Assembly: GCA_032716605.1 (NCBI GenBank)
Contig: CM064530.1
Location: 9,355,267 to 9,419,266, forward strand
DNA length: 64,000 nt
Direction of reading: 5' to 3'
Source of the DNA: Paralithodes platypus
Taxonomy: Eukaryota; Arthropoda; Malacostraca; Decapoda; Lithodidae
Positions 12,488 through 22,859 of this stretch are shown here, in pieces. The translations under genes were made by a program, and so were the position numbers. Within the stretch, counting starts at the first letter, position 1; every line of letters begins with the position of its first letter. The notes under the pieces are model-generated. The model had not been told where the DNA came from and did no database searches. It worked only from the letters and a program-made list of their open reading frames with translations.

Positions 12488-12858
12488 CAACATAGCCAAA
12501 ATAAATCCAATAGAGTACTACACACAATATGAAAGGACACACTAATTTTGTTGCAACTTGCTATACTGCACTTTTAATTTGAAAATATACTATTCCCAAA
12601 AATCAAATACAGTACTCAAAACGTAATTAGATCTTAGACAAAATAAACTAAATAAGTCTGTTTTATTCAAGACAAAATCCAAGACACCCCACTAAACAAA
12701 GCCTGCAACCACAGCCCACCTCAAAATTCATCTAACCTTAATTAAGTTTAACTGACGGTAGTTAAAATGAGTAAATATCACTATACTGTAATTCAAATAA
12801 GGCAAGCCAAACTCGGCTTCAATTCAAGACCTCGAGATACAATAATTTATCCACTGAC

Positions 12859-13820
12859 CTTATCTGGGATGCAAACAGGAGGTTCATCCCAGATGGCATG
12901 TGTGCAGGTCAGGTTCTTTGGCCCCAGGAGTGTGTGTCCTTCGGCACAATGATAGTGGGCCACCGTCCTTCCTTCCTCACGCTGAAACTCCACACTCCCA
13001 TCCTCCAGGTGCGGCGGCAGGAGGCAGAGGTCGGTGTGGGTTGTGATGGAAAGGGAGCCCTGTTTGGCGAGCTTACTGGGGTTGTGGTAGATTACAAAGA
13101 TTGTGTCGGCATCTGTGTCCCGCCGGAAGATGTCGTCGCTGTAGGCGGGACACCACTCCATGTCCCACTTGGGGTTGGTCAGGGATTCCTCGTAGACAGT
13201 GAGGTGTGGCCGTATGCCTCGGGAAAACCTAAGGGTGAGGTGCTTCCGGCCGCCTGTGTTCAGTTGCCACACGCAGGACTCTGAAGGGGCTAGGGGGGTA
13301 AACACATGGTCCACTTTCTCCGTCAACTGGTCTGGTGCAATAATGCCCTCGGAGCAAGTGGGTATGAGGCAGCGAGTCTCCAAAGGTAAGGCTGTGGCAT
13401 TGACCGCACAAGTGTCCCCTCCTTCTGGGAAGCTCACCATGAATCCATCACTACAGTCTAATGGCGCCTTCTCTATAGCCACGCTTATATTAAACTCCGC
13501 TATTTGCTGACAGGCATTGTCCCCTTTTGGCGCCTTACTTTTGCCATCCATCCGTAGGTACATCTCAAACATAGAACCACTGGGAATGATGTCACAGTCT
13601 TGACACTCTACCTCTGCATCACTGACACTAGATTCGTTATGATGTGAATAGGACGGGCAGCCGCAGTCCTTGGTGATGAAACGTTGACCACCATCCACAT
13701 AAATCATAATAGAGGACAACCCCTGGAGGTGGATGCGATGAAGGGTAATGCTCAACTGATGGGGAGCTGTCGCCTTGTAGCACCGGTAGCACAGGCGATC
13801 ATTCATGTCACTCAAGTCAT
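12859..13820 (-). CDS. Large exon of secreted CUB/sushi-domain protein
   Basis: This 962-bp exon is framed by acceptor TTAACATTACAG (13821-13832) and donor AAG/GTCAGT (12858-12853). It starts with the last two bases of a codon, which matches the single base ending the upstream exon at 14348, and ends in phase 0. The 320 encoded residues contain an N-terminal Cys-rich region (LCYRCYK, DCGCPSYSHH), a CUB-like stretch around residues 190-300 of the exon product (CSEGIIAP...ESCVWQLN, HLTLRFSRG, DTIFVIYHNP) and one sushi/CCP domain at the end (CLLPPHLEDGSV...YHCAEGHTLLG...LTCTHAIWDEPPVC). CUB and sushi modules mediate extracellular protein contacts. Codon use is GC-richer than the flanks. I do not recognise the orthologue, so no symbol is given. 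Confidence 0.88.
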
Positions 13821-13969
13821 CTGTAATGTTAAGAGGCAAATTGAGTCAAATCCACAAATAACATAAAGAAATCATTGTTGATATAGCCTATCTAATAAAA
13901 TCAATTACATGAATGCCAGCTCCATGTTTTGCATGGGTATGCTATACTATGCTTTGTCATCTGATAGAA

Positions 13970-14150
13970 GCTCTCGAAGTTGTAGACTTAAGTCCCTAGT
14001 CCTATAATCCCGAGATCCTTCCTCAGGACCTAATCTTATGTCATTCTTGGACTGCCAACTGGTTTCCTTCCCTTCTCTTTCATAAGTTCAACATGCTTCA
14101 CCCAAACAAACTCATACATTCTCTCAACATGACCAACCATTGTCATATCA
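13970..14150 (-). pseudogene. LINE tail fragment inside CUB/sushi intron
   Basis: The minus frame reads MVGHVERMYEFVWVKHV followed by KEREGKETSWQSKNDIR, matching the GHVERM...PRKTW type LINE C-terminus. It lies in the intron between the signal-peptide exon and the large exon. Confidence 0.6.
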
Positions 14151-14347
14151 AATTAGTGAAGAGTGAGTTAAAACTATTCATTTAATACCTCATAATTAGG
14201 TCTAATATAATAAATTTTAAAGTTTTGTATGTAATGCCAATTAAAGGAGTAGGCCTTGTGTAGCCTACAAATGCCTGTAGTGAAAGGGATAAAAAAAGGT
14301 AAAAGATATAACACTCCAGAACATTCCAAAGCGTAGTGCGTACTCAC

Positions 14348-14543
14348 TGGTAAAGAAAGTGTGAGGTTGAGGCACGAGACACTGGTCCCCCACGATGACT
14401 GTCGGTAGCAACAACAACAGTGAGAGGAGCGGTAGTAAGGCAGCACCGACACTCCTTGTGGTACCCCTCACCACACCACCACCCACCACCACCATCACCA
14501 TCCTCGCCACCCAGCACCACAATACCACGATACTACATCACAC
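14348..14543 (-). CDS. Signal-peptide exon of the CUB/sushi gene (CDS 14501-14348)
   Basis: The exon is bounded by acceptor TTCTTGCATTGCAG (above 14543) and donor ACCA/GTGAGT (14347-14342). The first ATG is at 14501, with an in-frame second at 14495. It encodes 51 residues plus one base. Residues 20-38 are strongly hydrophobic (LLPLLSLLLLLPTVIVG), a clear signal peptide, followed by DQCLVPQPHTFFT. The one-base overhang (phase 1) joins exactly to the two-base start of the exon at 13820, which supports the pairing. The first 42 bases are 5' untranslated, so at least one more non-coding exon lies upstream. Confidence 0.8.
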
Positions 14544-15070
14544 CTGCAATGCAAGAAAGTAGGGTCAGTACACTTGATTTAAATCTGAGACAGGAAGACA
14601 TCATGAAACAACTTAAAGGTACCGGTAGGCTACAATATGCTATAAACATACACTTTAATGGTGTTTAACCCCTTCAGACAGTTTGCATGCAATTGCGTAT
14701 ATAAGTGGTTTGGACCAAACACCGATTTACATGTACACGCGGATCGCATAGGCCTATACAAATTAGGAAACTTGTGTGTTAACTTGAGTTATTATATACA
14801 CGATCGCGTATATAATCGCATGTAATTTTAACAGGTGCTCGGTAAAGGCCCTGATGGGCAACACTAAATGTGGAGCTAGTTGGCAACTTCCTACCGAGCC
14901 AGGCAGTACCACAAATAACTGTTCACCCAAATAAATTATCATAGGCCTACCGCCTATATGTGGACAGTGGCCAACAGGGGGCAAAAACTTCATTGGTAAG
15001 AGTTGTGTTATCGGGCGTACCACTACCGACATAGCACATAGGCTACAACATAAATCATCTATAAATACTT

Positions 15071-15170
15071 AACCTAACTAAAAAACCTAACCTAACCTAG
15101 TATTCTCATTACATGATTAGGCTACTACATGAATACTAGGTTAGGTAAGGTTAGGTTGTTTGGTTAGGTT
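15071..15170. repeat. Inverted repeat built from TTAGG-like units
   Basis: The left arm AACCTAACCTAACCTAGTAT and the right arm ATACTAGGTTAGGTAAGGTT are inverted around a 30-bp spacer. TTAGG is the usual arthropod telomere unit, but these are degenerate internal units; similar pieces lie at 6989, 36200 and 38483. It may be a foldback element rather than a telomere relic. Confidence 0.6.
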
Positions 15171-15461
15171 AATGTTTTAGAGAGGAGTTATGCTGTATGT
15201 TGATTGTTGGTAAGTAGTGGTACGCCTGATAACACAACTCTTACCACTTCATTTTCCAAAACTCGTAAAAAGGCAAACAGGGGGTAGGTACGAAATTTTT
15301 GGTAAAAATTAAAGAGACCCCGGACAGCCTTTTTACTAGTTAATATATTTTTTTTTTTAGTTTTATTTGATATAGGCTAGCCTAGGCTACAGTGTTGTTT
15401 AATACCGAGGACCGTCGCATTTTAGTATTATCAACATTAGCCTAACCTAAGCGAAAACTAA

Positions 15462-15580
15462 CCGACGGTCTAAACCCAGCTCACGTTCCCTGTTTATGGG
15501 TGCGCGACGGTCTAAACCCACCTCACGTTCCCTGTTTAAGGGTACGCGACGGTCTAAACCCAGCTCCAGTTCCCTGTTTA
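15462..15580 (+). repeat. Three-copy minisatellite, 42-43 bp unit
   Basis: The unit CGACGGTCTAAACCCA...TCACGTTCCCTGTTTA occurs three times in tandem with few differences. Confidence 0.85.
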
Positions 15581-15768
15581 TCTATGAACAATCCAACAGT
15601 TTCTCGTATTTCACTTAGCCTATAGTGAATTTGCGACAGTAATTACATGTACACGAACATAGTATCGTCCATGAAACTTCTAGAACACTGATAATTATCG
15701 ATGGGGCTCGTATTCGGGTTGTCTTCAAAGTTCAATTTTAACCAAATTTTTCCCTAGCTCCGGCACAA

Positions 15769-15780
15769 GGTGACGTCACC
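15769..15780. promoter_or_regulatory. Perfect CRE palindrome
   Basis: GGTGACGTCACC contains the full consensus TGACGTCA bound by CREB/ATF bZIP proteins. It lies between the proposed 5' non-coding exon and the signal-peptide exon of the minus-strand CUB/sushi gene. Function is inferred from the motif only. Confidence 0.35.
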
Positions 15781-16037
15781 GTGTCAAAGCGGAACAAAAT
15801 TGTTTGAAGACTTGAATGAATAGCCTAGGCCTATAAGGAAATTAACATCCTAGAATAACATTGTTTTAGGAAATTTAGGCTAGGCACTTCCATGGACATT
15901 ATTTGAACTAGCCTATAAACCAGTGAATGCTAGTAGGCTATGCTAGCCTGCTGCGGCGCTGCCTAATTATGCCCTAATAGCCTAGGCTAACGAAAACAAA
16001 ACAAAGTGGGGATCATAGCTGTAGATCTAGAGCCTAC

Positions 16038-16283
16038 CTCATACCAGTCTCACTATGAAGTATGTAAGGCTGGTTAGTGTTTGCTCTGAAGATTGCACTG
16101 GCACTGGTGACAGGTGAGTGGTGACAGTAGGCTACAATGAAATATTGTAGCCTAGGCCCATTAAATTTCCCTGCTAGCCTATTAACGCCGATTACTCTAT
16201 TATAACACAAAATATGGAACAGGTCTTCAAGGTGACACACACAGACCAGTCGCCACTACATCACCGGACATGACAAACTGAGA
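16038..16283 (-). other. Candidate 5' non-coding exon of the CUB/sushi gene
   Basis: Because the 14543 exon begins with an acceptor and untranslated bases, an upstream exon must exist. A donor-like GAG/GTAGGC lies at 16038 and an initiator-like TCAGTT about 245 bases upstream (near 16282); no TATA box is in register. Other placements are equally possible. Confidence 0.22.
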
Positions 16284-16289
16284 AAACTC

Positions 16290-17060
16290 AATTAACCTGC
16301 AAACAAAGCCGCCTTGTTTACTGGTTAGGGGAAGGAATTGCAGCAAGGCGCCATCATTTCCTCTCCTCTTATTATCTTATTACATATTGTACGGCTATAT
16401 ATGACCACTACAGCCTTTCTATGTATCATATCAGTTTATATTCTAAGCATATACATTGGTTAGACTACATATATTACCCACAAAATCGTGTAGAAGTGCT
16501 GGACCTTTAAAATGATTCACACAATTGATTACTCAGTGACGGCTTAGGTACGGATTGTGTTACAGGGACGATTTTTTATAGATTGATAGTGTTCTTTCCA
16601 TAAATTAACACTGTGAATATACAATTAAGTATAATGGTAAGCATATAAATGTGAAATGAATAATTTTTACTCATTATAGCTGATATTTTTAAGATAAAAT
16701 GACTGTACTCACAGGTATGAAAAGGATATAAAACATGCCAATGAATGGGAGTGGTGCATCCATATTCCCGTGATAATTAAACCCAAATTATTACATAGTA
16801 TAGCAGATGGACAATTATAAATATATTTATGGACAATTATTCGTACAACAGACAAGGACAAATATTTATGGTCAAAAATTTGAGGTTGGGGGATACCCCT
16901 TTTTACCGATCTTCCACAGGTACAATGTACATCCATATTTGTATGTTGGTCATGCTTATCGTGCTTTCTCTTTCAGCAATCCTCCCTCTGACTTATGTTG
17001 TTATTTGATTCAGGCTTATGCACGTACATTTATTTAACTTTAAAACAATAGCCACGCAAA
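16290..17060. other. Intergenic, nothing recognised
   Basis: AT-rich, no splice-bounded open frame, no clear repeat family. Confidence 0.45.
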
Positions 17061-17069
17061 TGGCTATAG

Positions 17070-17610
17070 GTACAATGGTGCCTAACCTAAAGGACATGTC
17101 CTATGAAGAGAGATTGAGGAGGCTGGATCTGCCCAAGGTTAAGAGATACAACGTTGTATCTCTTAACCTTGGATCTGCCCACACTGGCATACAGGAGATC
17201 CCGTGGCGACCAAATCGAAACCTTCAAGATAGTCACCGGCAAATATGATCAAGAATGCACTGAGGGTCTATTTGAGCTGAGAGAGGACAACACCACACGG
17301 GGGAACACAAAGAAGATCTTCAAACCAAGAGCAAGACTGGATTTGAGAAAATATTCGTTTCCCAACCGTGTTGTAAATAATTGGAATGATTTGCCAGAGT
17401 GGGTGGTGAGCGCTGATTCTGTGAAAAAGTTTGAATCCATGCTTGATAGATTCTGGAAAAATCAGGATCAGAGATATAATTATAAAGCACTAATCAAGAA
17501 CACCACACGCAGCCAACCAATAGTTAGTGTACAGGCTGCCACACTGGAGCCACAGGCCCACTAGGGCCTCTTCCAGGGATTCTACTGTGAGTTACTGTGA
17601 GAGAAGCTGA
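17070..17610 (+). pseudogene. CR1/jockey-type LINE C-terminal remnant
   Basis: The frames encode MVPNLKDMSYEERLRRLDLP, then RGDQIETFKIVTGKYDQ, FKPRARLDLRKYSFPNRVV, NNWNDLPEWVVSADSVKKFE and LDRFWKNQDQRYNY, the standard C-terminal tail of CR1/jockey-type LINE ORF2. The ORF is interrupted at 17133-17172 by a perfect 40-bp palindrome that changes frame. The stop is near 17565. There is no upstream RT domain, so it is 5'-truncated. Confidence 0.85.
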
Positions 17611-17944
17611 AGGAGATCATGAAAACTTTGAAACCGGAAATCCCATCCGCACAAACTGGGCCCAGTTCCACGTACTGTACAAAGCAACATAAAAGGTTCT
17701 AGATGAATATTTTAGTAAGAAAACCAATGGAGTTTTCAAATGTCACAAATTTCAGATGCTGGCAGGCAAAACCACGAACAGTTACATTACTGGTCTGCGG
17801 ACACAAGGAGCCAAATGCAACTGATAATTGGACAAAGCCATCATATTGACCAGTTGACGGAGAAGTGCACTTCACACAAAATGCGATGAGCATATCTTAA
17901 AGAGTTAGACATGACAGTACATTAGTAGCCTAGCCTACATGTTA

Positions 17945-18180
17945 AGGCCCACCATGTAGCCTAAACACTGTGGCCGACTCTGACATGGTGCCACTTAACA
18001 GCGCCCATGTAAGACTAGTAGAGTCTCTTGTGGCACCGATCCGCACCTCACCAGCCTCGGCAGTGCCATATATATACCAAGACAGTGCCAATAGCAAGGC
18101 TTTATTGTATAGTAATGACTGTTGGCCCAAAAGTCTACCGCCATCCACCCTATTAGTCGGCTTGCACGACATGCAATAGG
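17945..18180 (+). repeat. Dispersed repeat, copy 2 of the 1.69-kb family
   Basis: Shares AAGACTAGTAGAGTCTC, CCAGCCTCGGCAGTGCC and AATAGCAAGGCTTTATT with the reverse complement of 1690-1830. This copy is longer, adding CACTGTGGCCGACTCTGACA at its left. Confidence 0.6.
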
Positions 18181-18318
18181 ATGTGTGTGGCATATTCTTT
18201 TTTACCTCCACCATAATAACCTAAGATGAAGGCCCCCGGCCTTAGCCTCTGGGGAGGTTTTAATTAACTGTCCTCAATTCCCCCAAGTGTCCACAAATAG
18301 CCTACCCCCTTTAACCAT

Positions 18319-18335
18319 ATATATATATATCTATA

Positions 18336-18428
<93 letters not shown>
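18319..18428. repeat. (TC)n/(TA)n microsatellite
   Basis: Alternating TA and TC dinucleotide tracts of about 110 bp. Confidence 0.9.
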
Positions 18429-18430
<2 letters not shown>

Positions 18431-18439
18431 GATGGCGCA

Positions 18440-19780
18440 GAATTCGGTGCATGCCCACCTGACAGACATTGGCAACACTGCCTTTCTATGTGTCTGAGTA
18501 GGCAAGCAGTAATTCCCCCTACCAGGAATTCACCGGAGACCTCTGGTGGACGCTTCCGAAGTAGCGCCAGAGCTACGTCTGTCGACATAAACAATGCTCA
18601 ACACCTAGGCTATGCAAAGTTTATCACGATTTCTTACGATTCTGCATGTTTTTACTATATACTAGATGGCTACACTAAGTGCTTAGCAGCTTATATAGTA
18701 TGGTAGTTGTGGGGGTAATGTGTCAGCTATAGAAAGTACGACATATAGCTTATAATTAAGAATGATTGAACTGCGGGACATCACCATTTAAAGGGTCCAG
18801 GTCGCTTTCTGTACAAAACAACGTGTCTGGCGTGGTAACTCCAAGAATTTCTGGTAGGGAGAATTAAGGTGCATGGATCGTCCTATGGATATTATGATTT
18901 GAATAACACTATCTTCAAAACCCTTATACTGTATATACATATAAATTGACTTTTTAATAGCCCATTAAAAGCAGAAGAGGTAGTAGAAGTTAAAATACAA
19001 ATTAAATTAGCTTATACGAATAATGATGAGTGTGAGAAAAATTACGGACAATAGCTTGAGAGAGAGAGAGAGACAGACAGACAGATAATCACAAATAAAC
19101 TCAATTAGGCTTAATACATTTATTGTATTCTCTAGCAGAATGAAAAACGGAGCTGCTAGTTTTCATCTGTAATCAAGACATCTTTTGGCAATAGAAAAGA
19201 AGGGGTTGGAGTCAATTTATATCTCCTGACCTGTGTCAATAATTAACTTATCTTTTTCATACTAATCTGTAACGTACGTGTCACGGGTCATGACAGACTT
19301 CAACCCCTTCTTCTCTATCTGCTGGAAGATGTTTTGGAATACAGACGAAAGCTTGCAGCTCCGTGGATCGTTTCCCTAGCGAGTACAATAAATAAATAAA
19401 TAAAAAACAATCAAATATATATATATATATATATATATACCGGTATATATAAATACATATACTTCGCGAGTTTGCAATTGGGCACTAGAAATCCCTACTT
19501 CAAGATAATTGGTTGATGGTACAGTTTGTTTTTGCATTTGAAAGATGCTATTCTGAAACAGTACCATTAGCCAATCCACTCGAAATACAGTTATCCAGCT
19601 CAAAGACCAAGCCCAAAAGGTTAAACAAATTGTATCAACGTTGCGAGCCTGTCATGTAGTCAATTATTAAACAAGCTTTCCAAATTTCGATTTTTTTTCT
19701 TCGTACTGCTCAAGTATTATCTTTCTCCTTCTCCTTTGTATTTTATTCCCATTATGCGAGTCATTACTCATTTTGCATTG
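18440..19780. other. Intergenic, nothing coding recognised
   Basis: Contains short (TA)n at 19418-19438. The segment about 19190-19360 contains CAATAGAAAAGAAGGGGTTG and, inverted, CAACCCCTTCTTCTCTATCTG, so it folds back on itself and may be another short foldback element. Confidence 0.4.
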
Positions 19781-19789
19781 TTCATTTGA

Positions 19790-20443
19790 TTATATATAAT
19801 TGTTAAGCTTTACTCTTTTAGAGCTTATTGTATGGCCATCCTGTAATTTCCTTTTCAGGCCCCTTCTCGTCTCCCCATGTTCACTTTGCTTTTTGACATC
19901 TATGACTATGCGTTCACAGATTTTTTGTTCACCTTGTCCAAGTGGAATTGGTTCACTGAATGAGTCATTAGAATCGAGCTTTATGAGCCGGAGAACCTCG
20001 TTTTCTATTATTCCCAATCTATCATGAACTCTTTCACAAAAATCAAATTCGTCCTGAGCACTATCAGAACTATAATCTTCCCCAAGCCCATGTCCAAAAT
20101 GGGAACATTTTAACACCCCAAGTTGTCTTAGCATATTCATCCCTATGCAGAAGTCGCTACCACCATCAGTGACTATTGCATTGTCGACTGTAACACTAAC
20201 TGAACCATGGCTAATTACTAAATCTTGAATAATATGATTAATATATGTCGAATCTTTTACGTAAGTATGTACGTGCCATGGAGTAGACAGAGTAGTCACT
20301 TGTAAACCTAATTGGTCTACAATGTCTTGGGGAATGAATACATCAGAAGATCCTGTGTCGGGATATGCTTCGACCATGAAGGTGTCATCCACTGCAAACA
20401 ATGTAGGAACACACACGAGGAATGGGAATGATGTCACCAACAT
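19790..20443 (-). CDS. Retropepsin-like protein, second lobe with basic tail
   Basis: The frame encodes 217 residues. AYPDTGSSDVFIP (DTG at 29-31) is the active-site loop of an aspartic protease, followed after about 75 residues by DFCIGMNMLRQLGVL, the hydrophobic-hydrophobic-Gly motif that supports the active site in retropepsins. The C-terminal third is acidic, then basic (RRGLKRKLQDGH...SKRVKLNNYI), like a nuclear localisation signal. The natural start is unclear: the first lobe (20801-20385) runs in another frame and overlaps this one. A 46-base segment 20437-20392 has GT and AG borders (donor GTGACA, acceptor TTGTTTGCAG) and its removal would place both lobes in one frame; alternatively there is a frameshift. 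RT and integrase domains were not found nearby. Confidence 0.6.
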   Translation of the reverse strand: MLVTSFPFLVCVPTLFAVDDTFMVEAYPDTGSSDVFIPQDIVDQLGLQVTTLSTPWHVHTYVKDSTYINHIIQDLVISHGSVSVTVDNAIVTDGGSDFCIGMNMLRQLGVLKCSHFGHGLGEDYSSDSAQDEFDFCERVHDRLGIIENEVLRLIKLDSNDSFSEPIPLGQGEQKICERIVIDVKKQSEHGETRRGLKRKLQDGHTISSKRVKLNNYI

Positions 20444-20801
20444 TTCTCATTATCATGTAGGGTGATTCAGAATCCATATATAAATCACACTTATGACTAA
20501 ATAAAATGTCTGCTCCCAACAGGCACCAGTCACTGGGCCTGTTTAAGGCTACCGCCACATACGGATGAAGAATGATCCCACATTCCAGTTCCATAGGTAA
20601 ATTACCAATAGCTCCTATTATTCCGGAAAACAGATCTTTAACTTTCCGAAAGTTAGACTGTAAACCCATTTTCATCACTTGCAGAGGTGATATACACGTA
20701 AATGGGCACCCGGTATCAAGATGAAAAGTAACATGATGACCCTCGAGTGTCCCATTAACGCATAATTGTTGACCACACCAATGAAGGTCTACACGAGTCA
20801 T
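20385..20801 (-). CDS. Retropepsin-like protein, first lobe
   Basis: The 138-residue frame begins at ATG 20801 and has FHLDTGCPFTCIS (DTG at 29-31), a loop with GIIGAIGNLP that could be the flap, and DWCLLGADILFSHKCDLY, the LLG-type motif ending a retropepsin fold. After DSESPYMIM it runs into a stop near 20385, in the region where the second lobe begins in another frame. Two lobes each with DTG are the arrangement of pepsin-like enzymes, but each lobe here looks retropepsin-like, as in LTR elements. I infer a duplicated or fused retropepsin; whether it is expressed is unknown. Confidence 0.6.
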   Translation of the reverse strand: MTRVDLHWCGQQLCVNGTLEGHHVTFHLDTGCPFTCISPLQVMKMGLQSNFRKVKDLFSGIIGAIGNLPMELECGIILHPYVAVALNRPSDWCLLGADILFSHKCDLYMDSESPYMIMRNVGDIIPIPRVCSYIVCSG

Positions 20802-20809
20802 ACTTGTAT

Positions 20810-21297
20810 AATATAAAGCATAACACTAAGGTGTAAAAGTCTCTCTCTACCGAAGATCCTTGGCTAATGTCACCCTATAATCTTTAGAGACCCTTAATTA
20901 AAACACTGTATAGGCTACAACAGTGTTTTATAAGCACAGCACAAAAAGACACCTGCTGTAAATAGCTGAGATGCTAAACGAATGCATCCACGATTGGCTG
21001 CCTACCCTATATAGCCTGTTCGCATCTTGTCAGTTTGTATTTATTTAAAGTATTTTAAGTTATTACTTAATTAAACACTAAATAAATAAATATTTATAAT
21101 ACGTGTAACAAAATTAACAATAATTAATGACTGAGTTAATGATTATATATAATATTTAAAAAAAATTAACGGAGTTTTAATCAGTTTTATTTAGTTTGCG
21201 CTTTTATCTCCATTTTCTATATTTTCTGTCAATCATAGAAAATTGTGAAAAATAGCGTAAACGTAATCATTTTTGTTGAAATTGATTTTTGTCTCGC

Positions 21298-21331
<34 letters not shown>

Positions 21332-21370
21332 AATATTGCCCTGCTCGATTGGTACCTACAATCTCCCCAG
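20810..21370. other. Intergenic, AT-rich
   Basis: No open frames of note. A (CT)n tract lies at 21296-21330. Confidence 0.5.
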
Positions 21371-21585
21371 TTAACCCCTTCTGTACCGGCGACGTCCTTT
21401 TAGCTTTATTCTGGCTACTATTAGACGATGTTATTCAGTTTAAAAAGGCCCTCCAGCAATTTACAGACTTCGAACTGTCTCCCCGAACCCTTTTCACTAC
21501 CACAGATCCTTCCTAAACTGCACAACATTGTCTAAATATAGCCAGTATAGAATTAAAAAGACGCCGCCGGTACAGAAGGGGTTAA
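21371..21585. mobile_element. Foldback element family B, intact copy
   Basis: TTAA at both edges flanks terminal inverted repeats TTAACCCCTTCTGTACCGGC and GCCGGTACAGAAGGGGTTAA. Inner motifs are also inverted: TAGACGAT...ATTGTCTA, and AGGCCCTCC opposite AGATCCTTCC. At about 215 bp with no ORF, it is a MITE-like element. TTAA target duplication is known for piggyBac-type transposons; assignment to that group is inference. Other copies: 25.8, 35.6, 37.0, 41.3, 46.0, 48.4, 50.4 and 52.4 kb. Confidence 0.8.
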
Positions 21586-21712
21586 TACAATCTGCACAGT
21601 TGCATGGTCCTAAATTTTATATTAACAGGCTTTTTGCTGGGTCTACTGAATATATAGTCACACATAAACACACATACAAACATACAGAGGCACAAGCACA
21701 ACAAAATGTAGG

Positions 21713-21915
21713 CAATTCGCTGTAAATAGGCAACACATCATGACCTCTATCCTCTGTAGCTCAATAAGGGCTAGAGCAAATTGGCTGTAAATTTCCACAT
21801 CTATTCCTTGACTGACTCTTCCCAAATGGTAGAAATATTAGCTCGATTACTCTAGCCGTTTTTTGAGTTACAGAGGTTAGAGGTTTCTCGCCTACTTACA
21901 GCGAATAGACTATAG
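21713..21915. mobile_element. Foldback element family C
   Basis: The ends TTCGCTGTAAATAGG and TACTTACAGCGAATAGACTA are inverted. The inside carries GAGCAAATTGGCTGTAAATT, CTTCCCAAATGG and GCTCGATTACTCTAG. A close copy lies at 45699-45912, with partial ones at 25620, 44575 and 62010. Confidence 0.7.
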
Positions 21916-22859
21916 TAAGTTTATAGTTATTATATTTAGATAGAATAACAAGGTATGGCTTACATGCAATAGTTCACACATGGAATAAATAAAATAGGCG
22001 TCGGAGATGTTGAATAAATAATACACAAAAAACAACAAAGAATCATAGACATGAAATAATATACCCCAGAGCTTAAATACAACACAATATTAACACTAGG
22101 GGTTATTGCTCCTTGAAATAATAATACAATAACACACAATATTTATTAATGCCTATTTATGAAAGAGAGTTTATATAGGATATCCTTGTCCTGAACAGCG
22201 CACTTTTAGGTGTCTCCACACATTCAATTCAATTTAAATTCAAAAGACTTTATTGTCTGTCACAATTTCATAGTACATAACATAATAACTTTTAACATTA
22301 CACCATATTTACATACATTGTGACAATTAGGATCTGATGCCATGCGGCATATATGTCCTCATTAATCTATTTATTATACAAATAATGTAAATCATCCAAA
22401 GAATAACAGAAAAAGTGCATTGCCAAAAAGATTAAGCAAAAAATATATAAAAAACATACAATGAATCCTTAGTATTATTCACAATGTCTCCTGACTAATA
22501 GAAAAGTGTTCATAGGGTAGGCTACTCATGACAATAAATATTATCTTGTATGATCCTTTATTTAGTAGGTAACCTTTAACTCTCTTTTTATATGAATCAA
22601 AATTACATTGAGTATCTATTTTTCCCATTAGACTGTTCCACATGTAATCACACTTGTGTCTAAATGTTCTCTTCGTTAAGTTAATTCTGGCAACAGGAAT
22701 AATGTAATCTGTGGCATTGTCTAGTTAGGTGTTGATGTATATTTACATTCGTGGTCAGCATATAATTTAAAGTAGGAGGTATTCAGTTTTCAATAATCTT
22801 GAACATTAATTTAAAACTGAAAACTCGTAAATGGCATAAAAGGTAATAATTCCAGTGAC

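Larger units (their letters stand above)
14560..16030. other. Intron/upstream region with short repeats
   Basis: No coding exon seen. It holds a TTAGG-like hairpin (15071-15170), a three-unit minisatellite (15462-15580) and a CRE palindrome (15769-15780), listed separately. Confidence 0.5.

Noticed and set aside
12898..13510. Plus-strand open frames of 103-128 codons
   Set aside because: Shadows of the GC-rich minus-strand CUB/sushi exon; no domains of their own.
16109..16125. Plus-strand donor ACAG/GTGAGT as evidence for a plus-strand gene
   Set aside because: No plus-strand coding exon or acceptor partner found nearby; single strong donors arise by chance.
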